From contig NZ_BONZ01000003.1 of the NCBI RefSeq assembly GCF_016862975.1, forward strand, positions 1 to 64,000: a stretch of DNA of 64,000 bases, written 5' to 3'. Origin of the DNA: Rugosimonospora africana (GTDB taxonomy: Bacteria; Actinomycetota; Actinomycetes; Mycobacteriales; Micromonosporaceae). The notes beneath the pieces were generated by a model that was not told the origin of the DNA, searched no databases, and was given only the letters and a program-made list of their open reading frames with translations. A program made the position numbers and the translations under genes. This document shows positions 15,993-24,727 of this stretch, piece by piece. The stretch's first letter is position 1. The number at the start of each line of letters is the position of its first letter.

Positions 15993-16913
15993 TCAGCCTT
16001 CCCGGTAGATGTCCGGCTCAAGGTAGATCACCCGGGCGATGGGTACCGCCGTCCGGATGCGCTCCTCGGCCGCGTCGATCGCTGCCGCCACGACCCCGGC
16101 GGTGGCCTCCTTCGCCACCCCGATCTTCGCGGCGACCAGCAACTCCTCCGGTCCCAGGTGCAGGGTGCGCATGTGGATCACCCGGTCGACCTCCGGCGCG
16201 CCGACCAGGGCGGCCTCGATCGCGTCCTCCTGCTCGGGCGTGGCCGACTCGCCGATCAGCAGGCTCTTGGTCTCGATGGCCAGGATGACCGCGACGACCA
16301 CCAGTAGCGCGCCGATGCCGAGCGTGCCCAGCGCGTCCCAGACTCCGTTGCCGGTGGCCAGGGTCAACGCGACCCCGAGCAGCGCCAGCACCAGACCGAT
16401 CAGCGCGGCGGAGTCCTCCAGCAGCACGATCGGCAGCTCCGGAGCGCGGGCGTGCCGGATGAACTGCACCCACGACGCGTTGCCGCGGATGTGGTTGGTC
16501 TCCCGGACGGCGGTACGGAAGGAGAAGCCCTCCAGCCCGGTCGCGATCACCAGTACCGCTATCGGAAGCCACTGCCAGTCGTGGATCGCCTCCGGGTGCT
16601 GGACCTTGTGCACACCCTCGTAGATGGCGAACAACCCGCCGACCGAGAACAGCACCACCGACACGATGAACGCGTAGATGTACCGTTCCCGCCCGTACCC
16701 GAACGGGTGGCGCCGGGTCGCCTCACGCTGCGAGCGCCGGCCGCCGATCAGGAGCAGCAGCTGGTTTCCCGAGTCGGCAACCGAGTGGATCGCCTCGGCG
16801 AGCATCGACGACGACCCGCTCAGTGCGAACGCCAGGAACTTGGTCAGCGCGATGCCGAGGTTGGCGCCCAGCGCGGCGATGATCGCCTTGGCCCCGCCTT
16901 CGCCGGTGCTCAC
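15993..16913 (-). CDS. Cation diffusion facilitator family transporter
   Basis: CDF-family (cation efflux) membrane protein, 306 residues. Helix 2 carries the metal-site pattern HSVADSGNQ (H-x3-D) and helix 5 carries LLEDSAALIGL with a conserved Asp, as in zinc/iron/manganese exporters. The C-terminal ferredoxin-like cytoplasmic domain spans about residues 215-306. The GTG start at 16913 is ten bases after the SIS gene stop, and manA follows two bases after its own stop. Why a metal exporter sits inside a mannose operon is not evident; manA needs zinc, so a link to metal homeostasis is possible but speculative. Confidence 0.9.
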   Translation of the reverse strand: MSTGEGGAKAIIAALGANLGIALTKFLAFALSGSSSMLAEAIHSVADSGNQLLLLIGGRRSQREATRRHPFGYGRERYIYAFIVSVVLFSVGGLFAIYEGVHKVQHPEAIHDWQWLPIAVLVIATGLEGFSFRTAVRETNHIRGNASWVQFIRHARAPELPIVLLEDSAALIGLVLALLGVALTLATGNGVWDALGTLGIGALLVVVAVILAIETKSLLIGESATPEQEDAIEAALVGAPEVDRVIHMRTLHLGPEELLVAAKIGVAKEATAGVVAAAIDAAEERIRTAVPIARVIYLEPDIYREG

Positions 16914-16923
16914 AGTGTCACAC

Positions 16924-18126
16924 TCACGGGGTCAGGAAGTCCTTCATCTCGGATACCGCCGGTACCGCCATCGGGTCCAGGCCGTGCGCCATCGCCAGGT
17001 AGATCGACGCGAAGTCTGGTACGGCGATCAGCGAGGCCAGCCGCTCCAGCGACGAGCCGCCCTCGGCGGTGAGCACGGAGACCCGTACCCCGCGCCGCTC
17101 CGCGATCTCCTGCAACGCCTCGGCCCGGCGCTCCTCGACCTCCATCGGCTCCGGCTCGCTGCCGTCGTCCTCGGTCAGGCCGCCGTCGCGCAGCACCACC
17201 ACGCGCAGCCGGGTCGCCGCGTCGTCCTCGAGCTCCTCCGGGTCGGCGAAGATGTCCCGGGCCGCCTCGGCGAGCCCGCCGTACACCCCGTCCAGCAGCC
17301 CGACGCTGCCCCGGCCGGCCTCGCCCAGCGCGCCGGCCACCACCGGGTACCGGGCGTTGGAGGACAGCGTGTCGGCGAAGCGCCGGGCGGCGACCGCGGC
17401 CAGCGGCGAGGAGCCCCACACGATCGGTACCGAGCCGGCCAGATCCAACGCCAGCGACTTGCTCGGGTTGACGAACGACTCCGCGGTCGGCCGGCACCGT
17501 TCCGCGTCGGCGTCCAGCCGGGTCGCGGTCTCCGCCAGGTCCGCCTCGTTGAGCTTCACCAGGTTGAGCGTGCGCGCGGCGAGCATCACCGGGACCGTGA
17601 GGCTCCAGATGCTGGCCCGGGCGGGGGCGCGACGCGGGATCGGGATGAACGGCGAGCGGGCCCGCTCGGCGACCAGTTGCAGCGCCGAGTCCGGTGGGCC
17701 GATCGCGACCAGCCGGGCGCCCCGGCGTGCCGCGGCATCGGCGGCGGCCAGCGCCTCGGGGCTGCGGCCGGAGCCGGACACCGCGATCACCACATCGGCC
17801 GCGCCGACCCAGCCAGGCACGCCCGCGCTGCGGTGAACCAGGACCGGCACCGGGCAACGCGGCCCGGCGATGGTCGCCAGTACCTCGCCACTCAGCGCCG
17901 CGGTGCCCTGCCCGGCCACCACCACGGCGCGCGGGCGCCCCTCGTCGGCGATGGTGGTCAGGTTGGCCTCGGCGGCCAGCGCGGCGGACTCCCGCACCTG
18001 CGCTCCGGCCGAGGCGGTGGCGCGCAGCATGCCGCCGGGATCGGCGGCGGCGAGGGCGGCGGGGTCGTCCAGCAGCGCCTCGTCGACGTGCCGGTGCCCG
18101 CGCACGCCGGCGGTACCGTCGATCAT
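16924..18126 (-). CDS. SIS-domain phosphosugar isomerase-like protein
   Basis: Sugar isomerase (SIS) domain protein resembling bifunctional phosphoglucose/phosphomannose isomerases, 400 residues. The SIS core shows VVVAGQGTAALSGEVLATI and DVVIAVSGSGRSPEAL, the sugar-phosphate binding Ser/Gly loops. A PGI/PMI-type C-terminal domain follows (about 210-400). The start ATG 18126 shares a base with the Trm112 stop (TGATG); a longer open frame upstream overlaps Trm112 and is not needed. It lies between phosphomannomutase and manA as in other actinobacteria, so a role in mannose or glucose phosphate metabolism is likely. The actual reaction is not established from sequence. Confidence 0.85.
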   Translation of the reverse strand: MIDGTAGVRGHRHVDEALLDDPAALAAADPGGMLRATASAGAQVRESAALAAEANLTTIADEGRPRAVVVAGQGTAALSGEVLATIAGPRCPVPVLVHRSAGVPGWVGAADVVIAVSGSGRSPEALAAADAAARRGARLVAIGPPDSALQLVAERARSPFIPIPRRAPARASIWSLTVPVMLAARTLNLVKLNEADLAETATRLDADAERCRPTAESFVNPSKSLALDLAGSVPIVWGSSPLAAVAARRFADTLSSNARYPVVAGALGEAGRGSVGLLDGVYGGLAEAARDIFADPEELEDDAATRLRVVVLRDGGLTEDDGSEPEPMEVEERRAEALQEIAERRGVRVSVLTAEGGSSLERLASLIAVPDFASIYLAMAHGLDPMAVPAVSEMKDFLTP

Positions 18127-18329
18127 CAGTGATCTCCGGCCGTTGCCGACTCGCTGGCCGGTCCGCCGGTTGCCTCGTCCAGCAGCAGGACCGGGATGCC
18201 GTCCCGGACGGGGAACACCCGGCCACACTCGGTGCAGGTCAGCGTCTGCCCGTCCTCGTCGTACCGCAGCGGTGCGTGGTGCGTGTCGGGGCAGGCCAGG
18301 ATGTCCAGCAGTTGGGGATCTAGTGCCAT
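18126..18329 (-). CDS. Trm112-family zinc-ribbon protein
   Basis: Small Trm112/YcaR-type protein, 67 residues. It shows LLDILACPDTHHAPL at the N-terminus, TCTECGRVFPVRDGIPVLL in the middle and an acidic tail; the three cysteines (CP and C-x-x-C) could bind one zinc. In eukaryotes and archaea Trm112 activates methyltransferases, while bacterial single-domain versions remain largely uncharacterised. It starts 14 bases after the phosphomannomutase stop and overlaps the SIS gene by one base, so it is firmly part of the mannose operon. Confidence 0.88.
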   Translation of the reverse strand: MALDPQLLDILACPDTHHAPLRYDEDGQTLTCTECGRVFPVRDGIPVLLLDEATGGPASESATAGDH

Positions 18330-18343
18330 GGCGAACTCCTCGG

Positions 18344-19726
18344 TCAGGCTCTGACGACGGCGAGCACCTCGTCCCGCAGCTGCGCCATCCGCTCGGCGGT
18401 CGGCGCCTCCACGTTCAGGCGCAGCAGCGGCTCGGTGTTGGACGGGCGCAGGTTGATCCAGGCGCCGTCGGCAAAGCGTACGGTCAAACCGTCGAGATGG
18501 TCGACTTCTCCACCGGAGCCGAAGCGCTCCTCGACCTCGGCCAGGCGGCCCTGCTGGTCCGGTACGGTGGAGTTGATCTCTCCCGAGGCTACATACCGCT
18601 CGTACTTGCCGGCCAGCTCGGACAGGGGCAGCTCCTGCTCGCCCAGCGCGGCGAGGACGTGCATCGCGGCGAGCATGCCGGTGTCCGCGCCCCAGAAGTC
18701 CTTGAAGTAATAGTGCGCCGAGTGCTCTCCGCCGAAGATGGCTCCGGTACGCGCCATCTCTGCCTTGATGAAGGAGTGGCCGACCCGGCTGCGCAGCGGG
18801 GTGCCGCCGTGCTCGGCGACGATCTCCGGTACCGCGCTGGACGTGATCAGGTTGTGGATGATCGTGCCGCCGTCGTGCTTGGCCAGCTCGCGGGTCGCCA
18901 CCAGCGCGGTGACCGCGCTCGGCGAGACCGGCTCACCGCGCTCGTCCACCACGAAGCAGCGGTCGGCGTCGCCGTCGAAGGCCAGCCCGATGTCGGCACC
19001 GGTCTCCCGGACGGCGGCCTGGAGGTCGACCAGGTTCTTCGGTTCCAGCGGGTTGGCCTCGTGGTTGGGGAAGGTGCCGTCCAGCTCGAAGTACAGCGGG
19101 GTGATGGACAGCGGCAGCGCGCCGAGCGCGGCCGGCCCGAGCACCGCCGGCACCGTATAGCCGGCCATCCCGTTGCCGGCGTCCACCACGATCGACAGCG
19201 GCCGGATGCCGGACAGGTCGACCAGCGTGCGCAGGTGCGCCGCGTAGTCGGAGAGCAGGTTGCGGGTGCGCACCGTGCCCCGGCCCGACCCGGCCTGTGT
19301 GGCGCCGTCCAGGATCGCCTGGGCCTCGTCGCGGATCTCGTCCAGCCCGTTGCCGAGGCCGATCGGCAGCGCACCCGCCCGGCACAGCTTGATGCCGTTG
19401 TACTGGGCCGGGTTGTGGCTCGCGGTGAACATCGCGCCGGGCTGGTCCAGCAGGCCGGCCGCGAAGTAGAGCATGTCGGTCGAGCCGAGGCCGGCCAGGA
19501 CGACATCCGCGCCCTCGGCGGTCACCCCCTCGGCGAACGCCTCGACCAGCTCGGGCGAGGACGGGCGCATGTCATGCCCGATGACGATCGACGGTACCGG
19601 CGCCTGGCGGCTGAGCACCCGGACGAAGGCGGTCCCGAACGCCCGGGCGACATCGGGCCCCAACTGGTCGGGCACGGTCCCCCGGACGTCGTACGCCTTC
19701 ACGAAGCGGGACAGCTCACCGGCCAC
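18344..19726 (-). CDS. manB: Phosphomannomutase/phosphoglucomutase
   Basis: Alpha-D-phosphohexomutase converting mannose-6-phosphate to mannose-1-phosphate (possibly also the glucose pair), 460 residues. All four active-site regions are seen: the phosphoserine loop TASHNPAQYNGIK, the metal loop DGDADRCF, the sugar-binding GGEHSAHYYF and the phosphate-binding RPSNTEPLLRLN. It heads the operon that runs on to trm112, SIS, the cation transporter and manA. In related actinobacteria DUF3499 and a zincin-like gene lie immediately upstream. Here those two are about 10 kb away, with the catabolic block in between. Confidence 0.94.
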   Translation of the reverse strand: MAGELSRFVKAYDVRGTVPDQLGPDVARAFGTAFVRVLSRQAPVPSIVIGHDMRPSSPELVEAFAEGVTAEGADVVLAGLGSTDMLYFAAGLLDQPGAMFTASHNPAQYNGIKLCRAGALPIGLGNGLDEIRDEAQAILDGATQAGSGRGTVRTRNLLSDYAAHLRTLVDLSGIRPLSIVVDAGNGMAGYTVPAVLGPAALGALPLSITPLYFELDGTFPNHEANPLEPKNLVDLQAAVRETGADIGLAFDGDADRCFVVDERGEPVSPSAVTALVATRELAKHDGGTIIHNLITSSAVPEIVAEHGGTPLRSRVGHSFIKAEMARTGAIFGGEHSAHYYFKDFWGADTGMLAAMHVLAALGEQELPLSELAGKYERYVASGEINSTVPDQQGRLAEVEERFGSGGEVDHLDGLTVRFADGAWINLRPSNTEPLLRLNVEAPTAERMAQLRDEVLAVVRA

Positions 19727-20012
19727 CTGATCGTTCTCCTCAGGGTTCTGACGTACAGGGCTGGACGCCTGACGAGCCTACCGGCCGCCCGCCGCCCGCC
19801 AGCGCGGGACCGGCGGGGCAGCGGGACCGACGCAGTCTGGCTCGGCGCGTCCGACGCCGGCGCGACGACCCAGGCCAGTCGGGGAGGCGGGCCGGAGGCC
19901 GGCCCCGGTGGCCGGTGGAGAACGTGAGCCGCCCCGGGTCCGCCGCCCGGCCGTCCATAGATCAACCGTACGCATCTTGCTCTCGCCACTGACGCGGATC
20001 GATGATGACGGG

Positions 20013-20339
20013 ATGACCCGCAGCATCGTTCACCCTCAGCGTCTGGCCTGGGACGGCGCGCGCGCGTTCGTTGCCCTGGCAGACAGCGATCGGGAGTATT
20101 TCTGGCTCGGCGCCCGGCTGCGTGAGTTGCTCGGAGCCGATCACGAGCAGGCTCTGTCGGACAGCCGCACCCGGCTGATGTGGCAGATCCGGACGAACGC
20201 CGTCAGCATCGAGGCCGGCCTGTGGCGTGCGCGCCTGGCGGACGTGCTGGCCGAGCGCCCGGAGCTGGCCCTCGCGCTGCGGTATTTGATCGACGAGGCG
20301 CGGGCCCGGGCCGCCGAGCCGTACCCAGCCGTCGGCTGA
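20013..20339 (+). CDS. Hypothetical protein, 108 residues
   Basis: I do not recognise this protein. It is predicted soluble and mostly helical, with conserved-looking aromatic and charged positions (DREYFWLGARLRELLG, TRLMWQIRTNAVSIEAGLWRARL). Codon choice is strongly G/C-ending like neighbouring genes, which supports it as coding, but no clear Shine-Dalgarno sequence precedes the ATG at 20013. An in-frame opening continues about 100 bases upstream without a good start. It lies between the mannose operon (opposite strand) and the aldehyde dehydrogenase (same strand, 126 bases away), so it might belong to the catabolic block. It could also be a chance open frame. Confidence 0.55.
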   Translation: MTRSIVHPQRLAWDGARAFVALADSDREYFWLGARLRELLGADHEQALSDSRTRLMWQIRTNAVSIEAGLWRARLADVLAERPELALALRYLIDEARARAAEPYPAVG

Positions 20340-20465
20340 TCCCGCACCCTCGGCTGATCCCGCGCAAAACGCGCAGCTCCCCGACGGAAACGGTCGCCGC
20401 CGGCCTTGCTTGCCACTGATTCGGTGGCAAAGATGGAGGCTGACCACCGACTCGGGAGGCATGCC

Positions 20466-21890
20466 ATGGTGTTGCGCAACTTCATCGGCGGCGAATACAC
20501 CGAACCGGCCGATGGGAAGCGGGCCGATCTCGTCGATCCCAGCACCGGCGAGGTGTTCGCCACCGCCCCCGTCTCCACCACGGAAGACGTCGACCGGGCG
20601 ATGCGGGCGGCGGCCGGCGCGTTCGAGACCTGGCGCGATGCCACGCCCTCGGAACGGCAACGCGCGCTGCTGAGGTTCGCCGACGCCGTGGAGGCCCGGG
20701 CCGACGAGCTGATCGACGCCGAGGTACGCAACACCGGCAAGCCGCGTGCCCTGACCGCCAGCGAGGAGTTGCCCCCGGCGATCGACCAGATCCGGTTCTT
20801 CGCCGGGGCCGCCCGGGTGCTGGAGGGCCGTTCGGCCGGCGAGTACCTCGCGGGACACACCTCGTACGTGCGGCGCGAGCCGATCGGCGTGTGCGCGCAG
20901 GTGACCCCGTGGAACTACCCGCTCATGATGGCGGTCTGGAAGCTCGCCCCGGCCCTGGCCGCCGGCAACACGGTCGTCCTCAAGCCGAGCGACACCACCC
21001 CGGTCACCACCCTGCTGCTGGCCGAGATCGCCGCCGAGTTCCTGCCGCCGGGCGCGCTCAACGTGGTGTGCGGCGATCGGGACACCGGTCGTGCGCTGGT
21101 CAGTCACCCCACCCCGGCCCTGGTGTCGATCACCGGCTCCACCCGCGCCGGGAGGCAGGTCGCCGAGGCCGCCGCCGGCGACCTCAAGCGCACCCACCTG
21201 GAGTTGGGCGGCAAAGCCCCGGTCGTGGTCTTCGACGACGCCGACCTGGCCGCGGCGGCCGAGGCGATCGCGGTCGCCGGATACTTCAACGCCGGCCAGG
21301 ACTGCACCGCCGCGACCCGGGTGCTGACCGGGCCCCGGGTGCACGACGATTTCGTGGCCGCCCTGACCGACCAGGCGAAGTCGACCAGGACCGGTGCCCC
21401 GGACGACCCCGACGTGCTCTACGGCCCGCTCAACAACGCCGCCCAACTCGACCGGGTGTCCGGCTTCGTGGACCGGCTGCCCGACCACGCCTCGGTGCAC
21501 TCCGGCGGAGCCCGGGTCGGCGAGCGCGGATACTTCTACTCCCCGACCGTGGTCTCCGGCCTGCTCCAGGACGACGAGATCATCCAGGGCGAGGTGTTCG
21601 GTCCGGTCATCACCGTCCAGCGGTTCACCGACGAGGACGAAGCGGTGCGCTGGGCCAACGGCGTGGAATACGGCCTGTCCTCCTCGGTGTGGACCTCCGA
21701 CCACGGCCGGGCGATGCGCATGTCCCGCCGGCTGGACTTCGGCTGCGTCTGGGTCAACTGCCACATCCCGCTCGTGGCCGAGATGCCGCACGGCGGGTTC
21801 AAACACTCCGGGTACGGCAAGGATCTGTCCCTCTACGGCCTGGAGGACTACACCCGGGTCAAGCACGTCATGCACAACATCGGCATGTGA
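20466..21890 (+). CDS. Gamma-aminobutyraldehyde dehydrogenase-like NAD(P) aldehyde dehydrogenase
   Basis: Aldehyde dehydrogenase, 474 residues, closest in appearance to gamma-aminobutyraldehyde/betaine-aldehyde dehydrogenases. It has VTPWNYPLMMAVWKLAPALA, the coenzyme motif ITGSTRAG, the general base Glu in LELGGKAP (about E246) and the catalytic Cys in NAGQDCTAATR (about C280). The start ATG 20466 has GGGAGG eight bases upstream; an earlier in-frame ATG lacks this and adds unconserved residues. It would oxidise 4-aminobutanal to GABA, feeding the GabT-like transaminase that starts 11 bases after its stop. Substrate assignment rests on neighbours and family resemblance. Confidence 0.88.
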   Translation: MVLRNFIGGEYTEPADGKRADLVDPSTGEVFATAPVSTTEDVDRAMRAAAGAFETWRDATPSERQRALLRFADAVEARADELIDAEVRNTGKPRALTASEELPPAIDQIRFFAGAARVLEGRSAGEYLAGHTSYVRREPIGVCAQVTPWNYPLMMAVWKLAPALAAGNTVVLKPSDTTPVTTLLLAEIAAEFLPPGALNVVCGDRDTGRALVSHPTPALVSITGSTRAGRQVAEAAAGDLKRTHLELGGKAPVVVFDDADLAAAAEAIAVAGYFNAGQDCTAATRVLTGPRVHDDFVAALTDQAKSTRTGAPDDPDVLYGPLNNAAQLDRVSGFVDRLPDHASVHSGGARVGERGYFYSPTVVSGLLQDDEIIQGEVFGPVITVQRFTDEDEAVRWANGVEYGLSSSVWTSDHGRAMRMSRRLDFGCVWVNCHIPLVAEMPHGGFKHSGYGKDLSLYGLEDYTRVKHVMHNIGM

Positions 21891-21901
21891 GGCGGCCCGT
21901 C

Positions 21902-23167
21902 ATGTCTTCCATGGATGTTCACAAGCGGCGCACCGCCGCCGTCGCGAAGGGTGTCAGTTCGGTCATCTCGTCCTATGTGGACACCGCGTCCGGCGGGACG
22001 CTGACCGATGTGGACGGTCGCGAGTGGATCGACTTCGCGTCCGGGATCGCGGTCAGCAGCGTCGGCAACGCGGCTCCCCGGGTGGTGGCCGCCGTACGGG
22101 AGCAGGTCGAGCGGTTCACCCACACCTGCTTCATGGTGGCGCCGTACGAGTCGTACGTGGCCGTGTGCGAGCAGCTCAACGCGTTGACGCCGGGTACCTT
22201 CGACAAGCGGTCGGCGCTGTTCAACTCGGGCGCGGAAGCGGTCGAGAATGCCGTGAAGATCGCGCGACACTTCACCGGCCGGCCCGCGATCGTGGTGTTC
22301 GACCACGCGTACCACGGGCGGACCAACCTCACCATGGCGATGACCGCGAAGAGCATGCCGTACAAGCACCGGTTCGGCCCGTTCGCGCCGGAGATCTACC
22401 GCGCCCCCTTGTCGTACCCGCTGCGGGACGGGCTGTCCGGAGCGGAGGCGGCGGCCCGGGCCATCGACGTGATCGACAAGCAGGTCGGCGGCGGGAACGT
22501 CGCGGCGGTACTCATCGAGCCGATCCAGGGCGAGGGCGGGTTCATCGTCCCGGCGCCCGGCTTCCTGCCGGCCCTGGCCGGTTGGGCCCGGGACAACGGC
22601 GCGGTGTTCATCGCCGACGAGATCCAGACCGGCTTCTGCCGCACCGGCGCCTGGTTCGCCAGCGAGCACGAGGGCATCGAGCCGGACCTGGTGACCACGG
22701 CCAAGGGCATCGCCGGAGGGCTGCCGCTGGCCGGGGTCACCGGCCGGGCGGAGGTCATGGACGCCGTGCACTCCGGCGGCCTCGGCGGCACGTACGGCGG
22801 CAACCCGATCGCCTGTGCCGCCGCCCTGGCGGCCATCGAGACGATGCGCGAACTGGATCTGGCGGCGGCGGCCCGGGCAATCGAGGCGCGGATGCTGCCC
22901 CGCCTGCGTGAGCTGCCGGTCGCGCAGGCGCGGGGCCGGGGCGCGATGCTCGCAGTGGAGCTGGTCGGGCCGGCGTCGCTGGAGCTGGAGCCGGACCCGG
23001 CCCGTACCGCGGCGGTGTCCCGGGCCTGCCACGACGCCGGCCTGCTCACCCTCACCTGCGGCACGTACGGCAACGTGCTGCGCTTCCTGCCGCCGCTGGT
23101 CAGTCCGCCCGAGGTGATCGACCGCGGCCTGGACGTCATCGAGGCGGCGTTCGCCTCGGTCGGGTAG
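21902..23167 (+). CDS. gabT: 4-aminobutyrate--2-oxoglutarate transaminase (GabT type)
   Basis: Class III PLP transaminase, 421 residues, converting GABA and 2-oxoglutarate to succinate semialdehyde and glutamate. Seen: LFNSGAEAVENAVKIAR (PLP phosphate site), FDHAYHGRTNLTMAMTAKSMPYK, the PLP-ring Asp in FIADEIQTGFCRTG, and the Schiff-base Lys in TTAKGIAGGLPLAGV (about K268). These stretches are close to known GabT enzymes. ATG 21902 is 11 bases after the aldehyde dehydrogenase gene; a second ATG three codons on is possible. A succinate-semialdehyde dehydrogenase is not in the window. Confidence 0.9.
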   Translation: MSSMDVHKRRTAAVAKGVSSVISSYVDTASGGTLTDVDGREWIDFASGIAVSSVGNAAPRVVAAVREQVERFTHTCFMVAPYESYVAVCEQLNALTPGTFDKRSALFNSGAEAVENAVKIARHFTGRPAIVVFDHAYHGRTNLTMAMTAKSMPYKHRFGPFAPEIYRAPLSYPLRDGLSGAEAAARAIDVIDKQVGGGNVAAVLIEPIQGEGGFIVPAPGFLPALAGWARDNGAVFIADEIQTGFCRTGAWFASEHEGIEPDLVTTAKGIAGGLPLAGVTGRAEVMDAVHSGGLGGTYGGNPIACAAALAAIETMRELDLAAAARAIEARMLPRLRELPVAQARGRGAMLAVELVGPASLELEPDPARTAAVSRACHDAGLLTLTCGTYGNVLRFLPPLVSPPEVIDRGLDVIEAAFASVG

Positions 23168-23307
23168 CGCGTCGGCGACCGGCGAGCGGCGGCTGGCGCG
23201 GGTCCCACGGATCGCCCCGCCGGCGCCGAACGATCGCCGAGAGCGCCTCCAGCACGACCCGGTTGCCCAGGTACGCCGTCACGTCCGCGCCGACCCATGC
23301 ATCGTCG

Positions 23308-24513
23308 TCATTGTTCCAGCATCCCCCACGGCGAGCCGTACTCGACGAGCTTGTCCAGGAACGGCTGCGGATCCAGTGCCTCGGGGCCGAGGACTCCGTG
23401 GCCCCGCCAGGCACCGGAGGCGAGCAGTTCCAGGGCGATCACCGGGTTGAGCGCGGTTTGCCAGACCACTGCCTGGTGCCCGTACTCCCGCATCGACCAC
23501 GCGTTGTCGACGACGTGGTACAGGTAGACCTCGCGCGGCCTGCCGTCCCGGCCGGCGCCGCGCACCCAGGTACCGGCACAGGTCTTGCCGTGCATCCGGT
23601 CACCGAGCGTCGCCGGATCCGGCAGGCACGCCGCGACCACGTCGCGCGGTGCCACGTCGACGCCGCCCACCCGGACCCTGTGGGTCGAGTCCAGGCCCAG
23701 CTTGCGCAGAGTTTTGAGCACCTCGATGAACTCGGCGCCCAGACCGTACTTGAAGGTGACCCTGCGCGCGTCGACCCAGCGCGGAATCAGCAGCACCTCC
23801 TCGTGCTCCACGTTGACGCACTCCACCGTGCCGATCCCGTCCGGGAACTCGAACACCTCCGGCTCGGAGAACGGTTCGGTGGTGTACCAGCCGCGATCAC
23901 GCTCGTACACGACCGGCGGGTTGAGGCACTCCTCAATGGTGGTCCAGATGGAGAAGGACGGGGCGAAGTCGTACCCGTCGACCGTCAGGTTCGCCCCGTC
24001 CCGTACGCCGATCTCGTCGAGCCGGCTGAACAGCCGGTCGGCCGCGAACCGTGCGAACACGTCGGAGAGCCCGGGTTCGACGCCGATGCCGACGAGCGCC
24101 AGCCGGTTCGCCTCGACCCACCGGTCGGCCCCGGCGAACTGCTCGTCGCCCAGCTTGGTGCCCACCCGCCGGTACGGGTCGGTGGGGTGCGGCCGGGACA
24201 GCGACATGGCCATGTCCAGGTAGTCGGCGCCGGCCGCGAACGCGCCGTCGAAGATGGGCATCACGAACCGCGGGTCGACCGCGTTGAGCACGTGCGTGAT
24301 GCCGTGCTCCCGGCACGCCGCGGCGACCGCGCCCGCCGACGAGGCGTCCAGGCCGATCGCGGAGAACCGGGGATCGCCGGCGCCGCGGGCCGCACGCTCG
24401 GCCCGCCCGGGGTCGTAGTCGGCGACCACGATCCGCTCGAAGAAGTCCCTGCGAGCGGCGATCGCGACCGCGGCGGAGCCGACACCGCCGGCACCGAGGA
24501 GAAGCACACGCAT
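23308..24513 (-). CDS. Saccharopine dehydrogenase-like NAD(P) oxidoreductase
   Basis: Saccharopine-dehydrogenase-family protein, 401 residues. The Rossmann motif VLLLGAGGVGSAAVAIAARR opens the protein. It is followed by HVLNAVDPRFVMPIFDGAFAAGADYLDMAMS and VGIGVEPGLSDVFARFAAD, and the C-terminal substrate domain shows SIWTTIEECLNPPVV. The family includes lysine-6-dehydrogenases, carboxynorspermidine and homospermidine synthases and true saccharopine dehydrogenases; I cannot choose between them. Start ATG 24513 is where conserved sequence begins; the open frame extends 16 codons further up without support. Divergent from the APC permease and convergent with gabT, so it probably acts on an amine or amino acid in the same pathway. 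Confidence 0.85.
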   Translation of the reverse strand: MRVLLLGAGGVGSAAVAIAARRDFFERIVVADYDPGRAERAARGAGDPRFSAIGLDASSAGAVAAACREHGITHVLNAVDPRFVMPIFDGAFAAGADYLDMAMSLSRPHPTDPYRRVGTKLGDEQFAGADRWVEANRLALVGIGVEPGLSDVFARFAADRLFSRLDEIGVRDGANLTVDGYDFAPSFSIWTTIEECLNPPVVYERDRGWYTTEPFSEPEVFEFPDGIGTVECVNVEHEEVLLIPRWVDARRVTFKYGLGAEFIEVLKTLRKLGLDSTHRVRVGGVDVAPRDVVAACLPDPATLGDRMHGKTCAGTWVRGAGRDGRPREVYLYHVVDNAWSMREYGHQAVVWQTALNPVIALELLASGAWRGHGVLGPEALDPQPFLDKLVEYGSPWGMLEQ

Positions 24514-24632
24514 GGATTCCGTCGCCTCCGGCTGATGGCGACAAATGCCGCATCCAATCACCTAGCAGTGTGGTCTGCCAGGGTTGATCTGACTGAAACA
24601 GCGTTGTCGACAGGTTACTGCGACGGAAACCC

Positions 24633-24661
24633 TTGTCAAGAGCGTCGAAACCTGCGATAAA
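24633..24661 (+). promoter_or_regulatory. Candidate promoter for the APC permease
   Basis: TTGTCA (24633-24638) and GATAAA (24656-24661) are separated by 17 bases, about 65 bases before the permease start. The hexamers match the housekeeping consensus at 5/6 and 4/6. The surrounding 24.51-24.73 kb region is A/T-richer than its flanks and divides two divergent genes. Confidence 0.45.
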
Positions 24662-24727
24662 CGCAGCAACGATCCCTCACGTCATCGACCCGCTGTCCAG
24701 CGCACCCGCACCCCGAGGATGGCAATC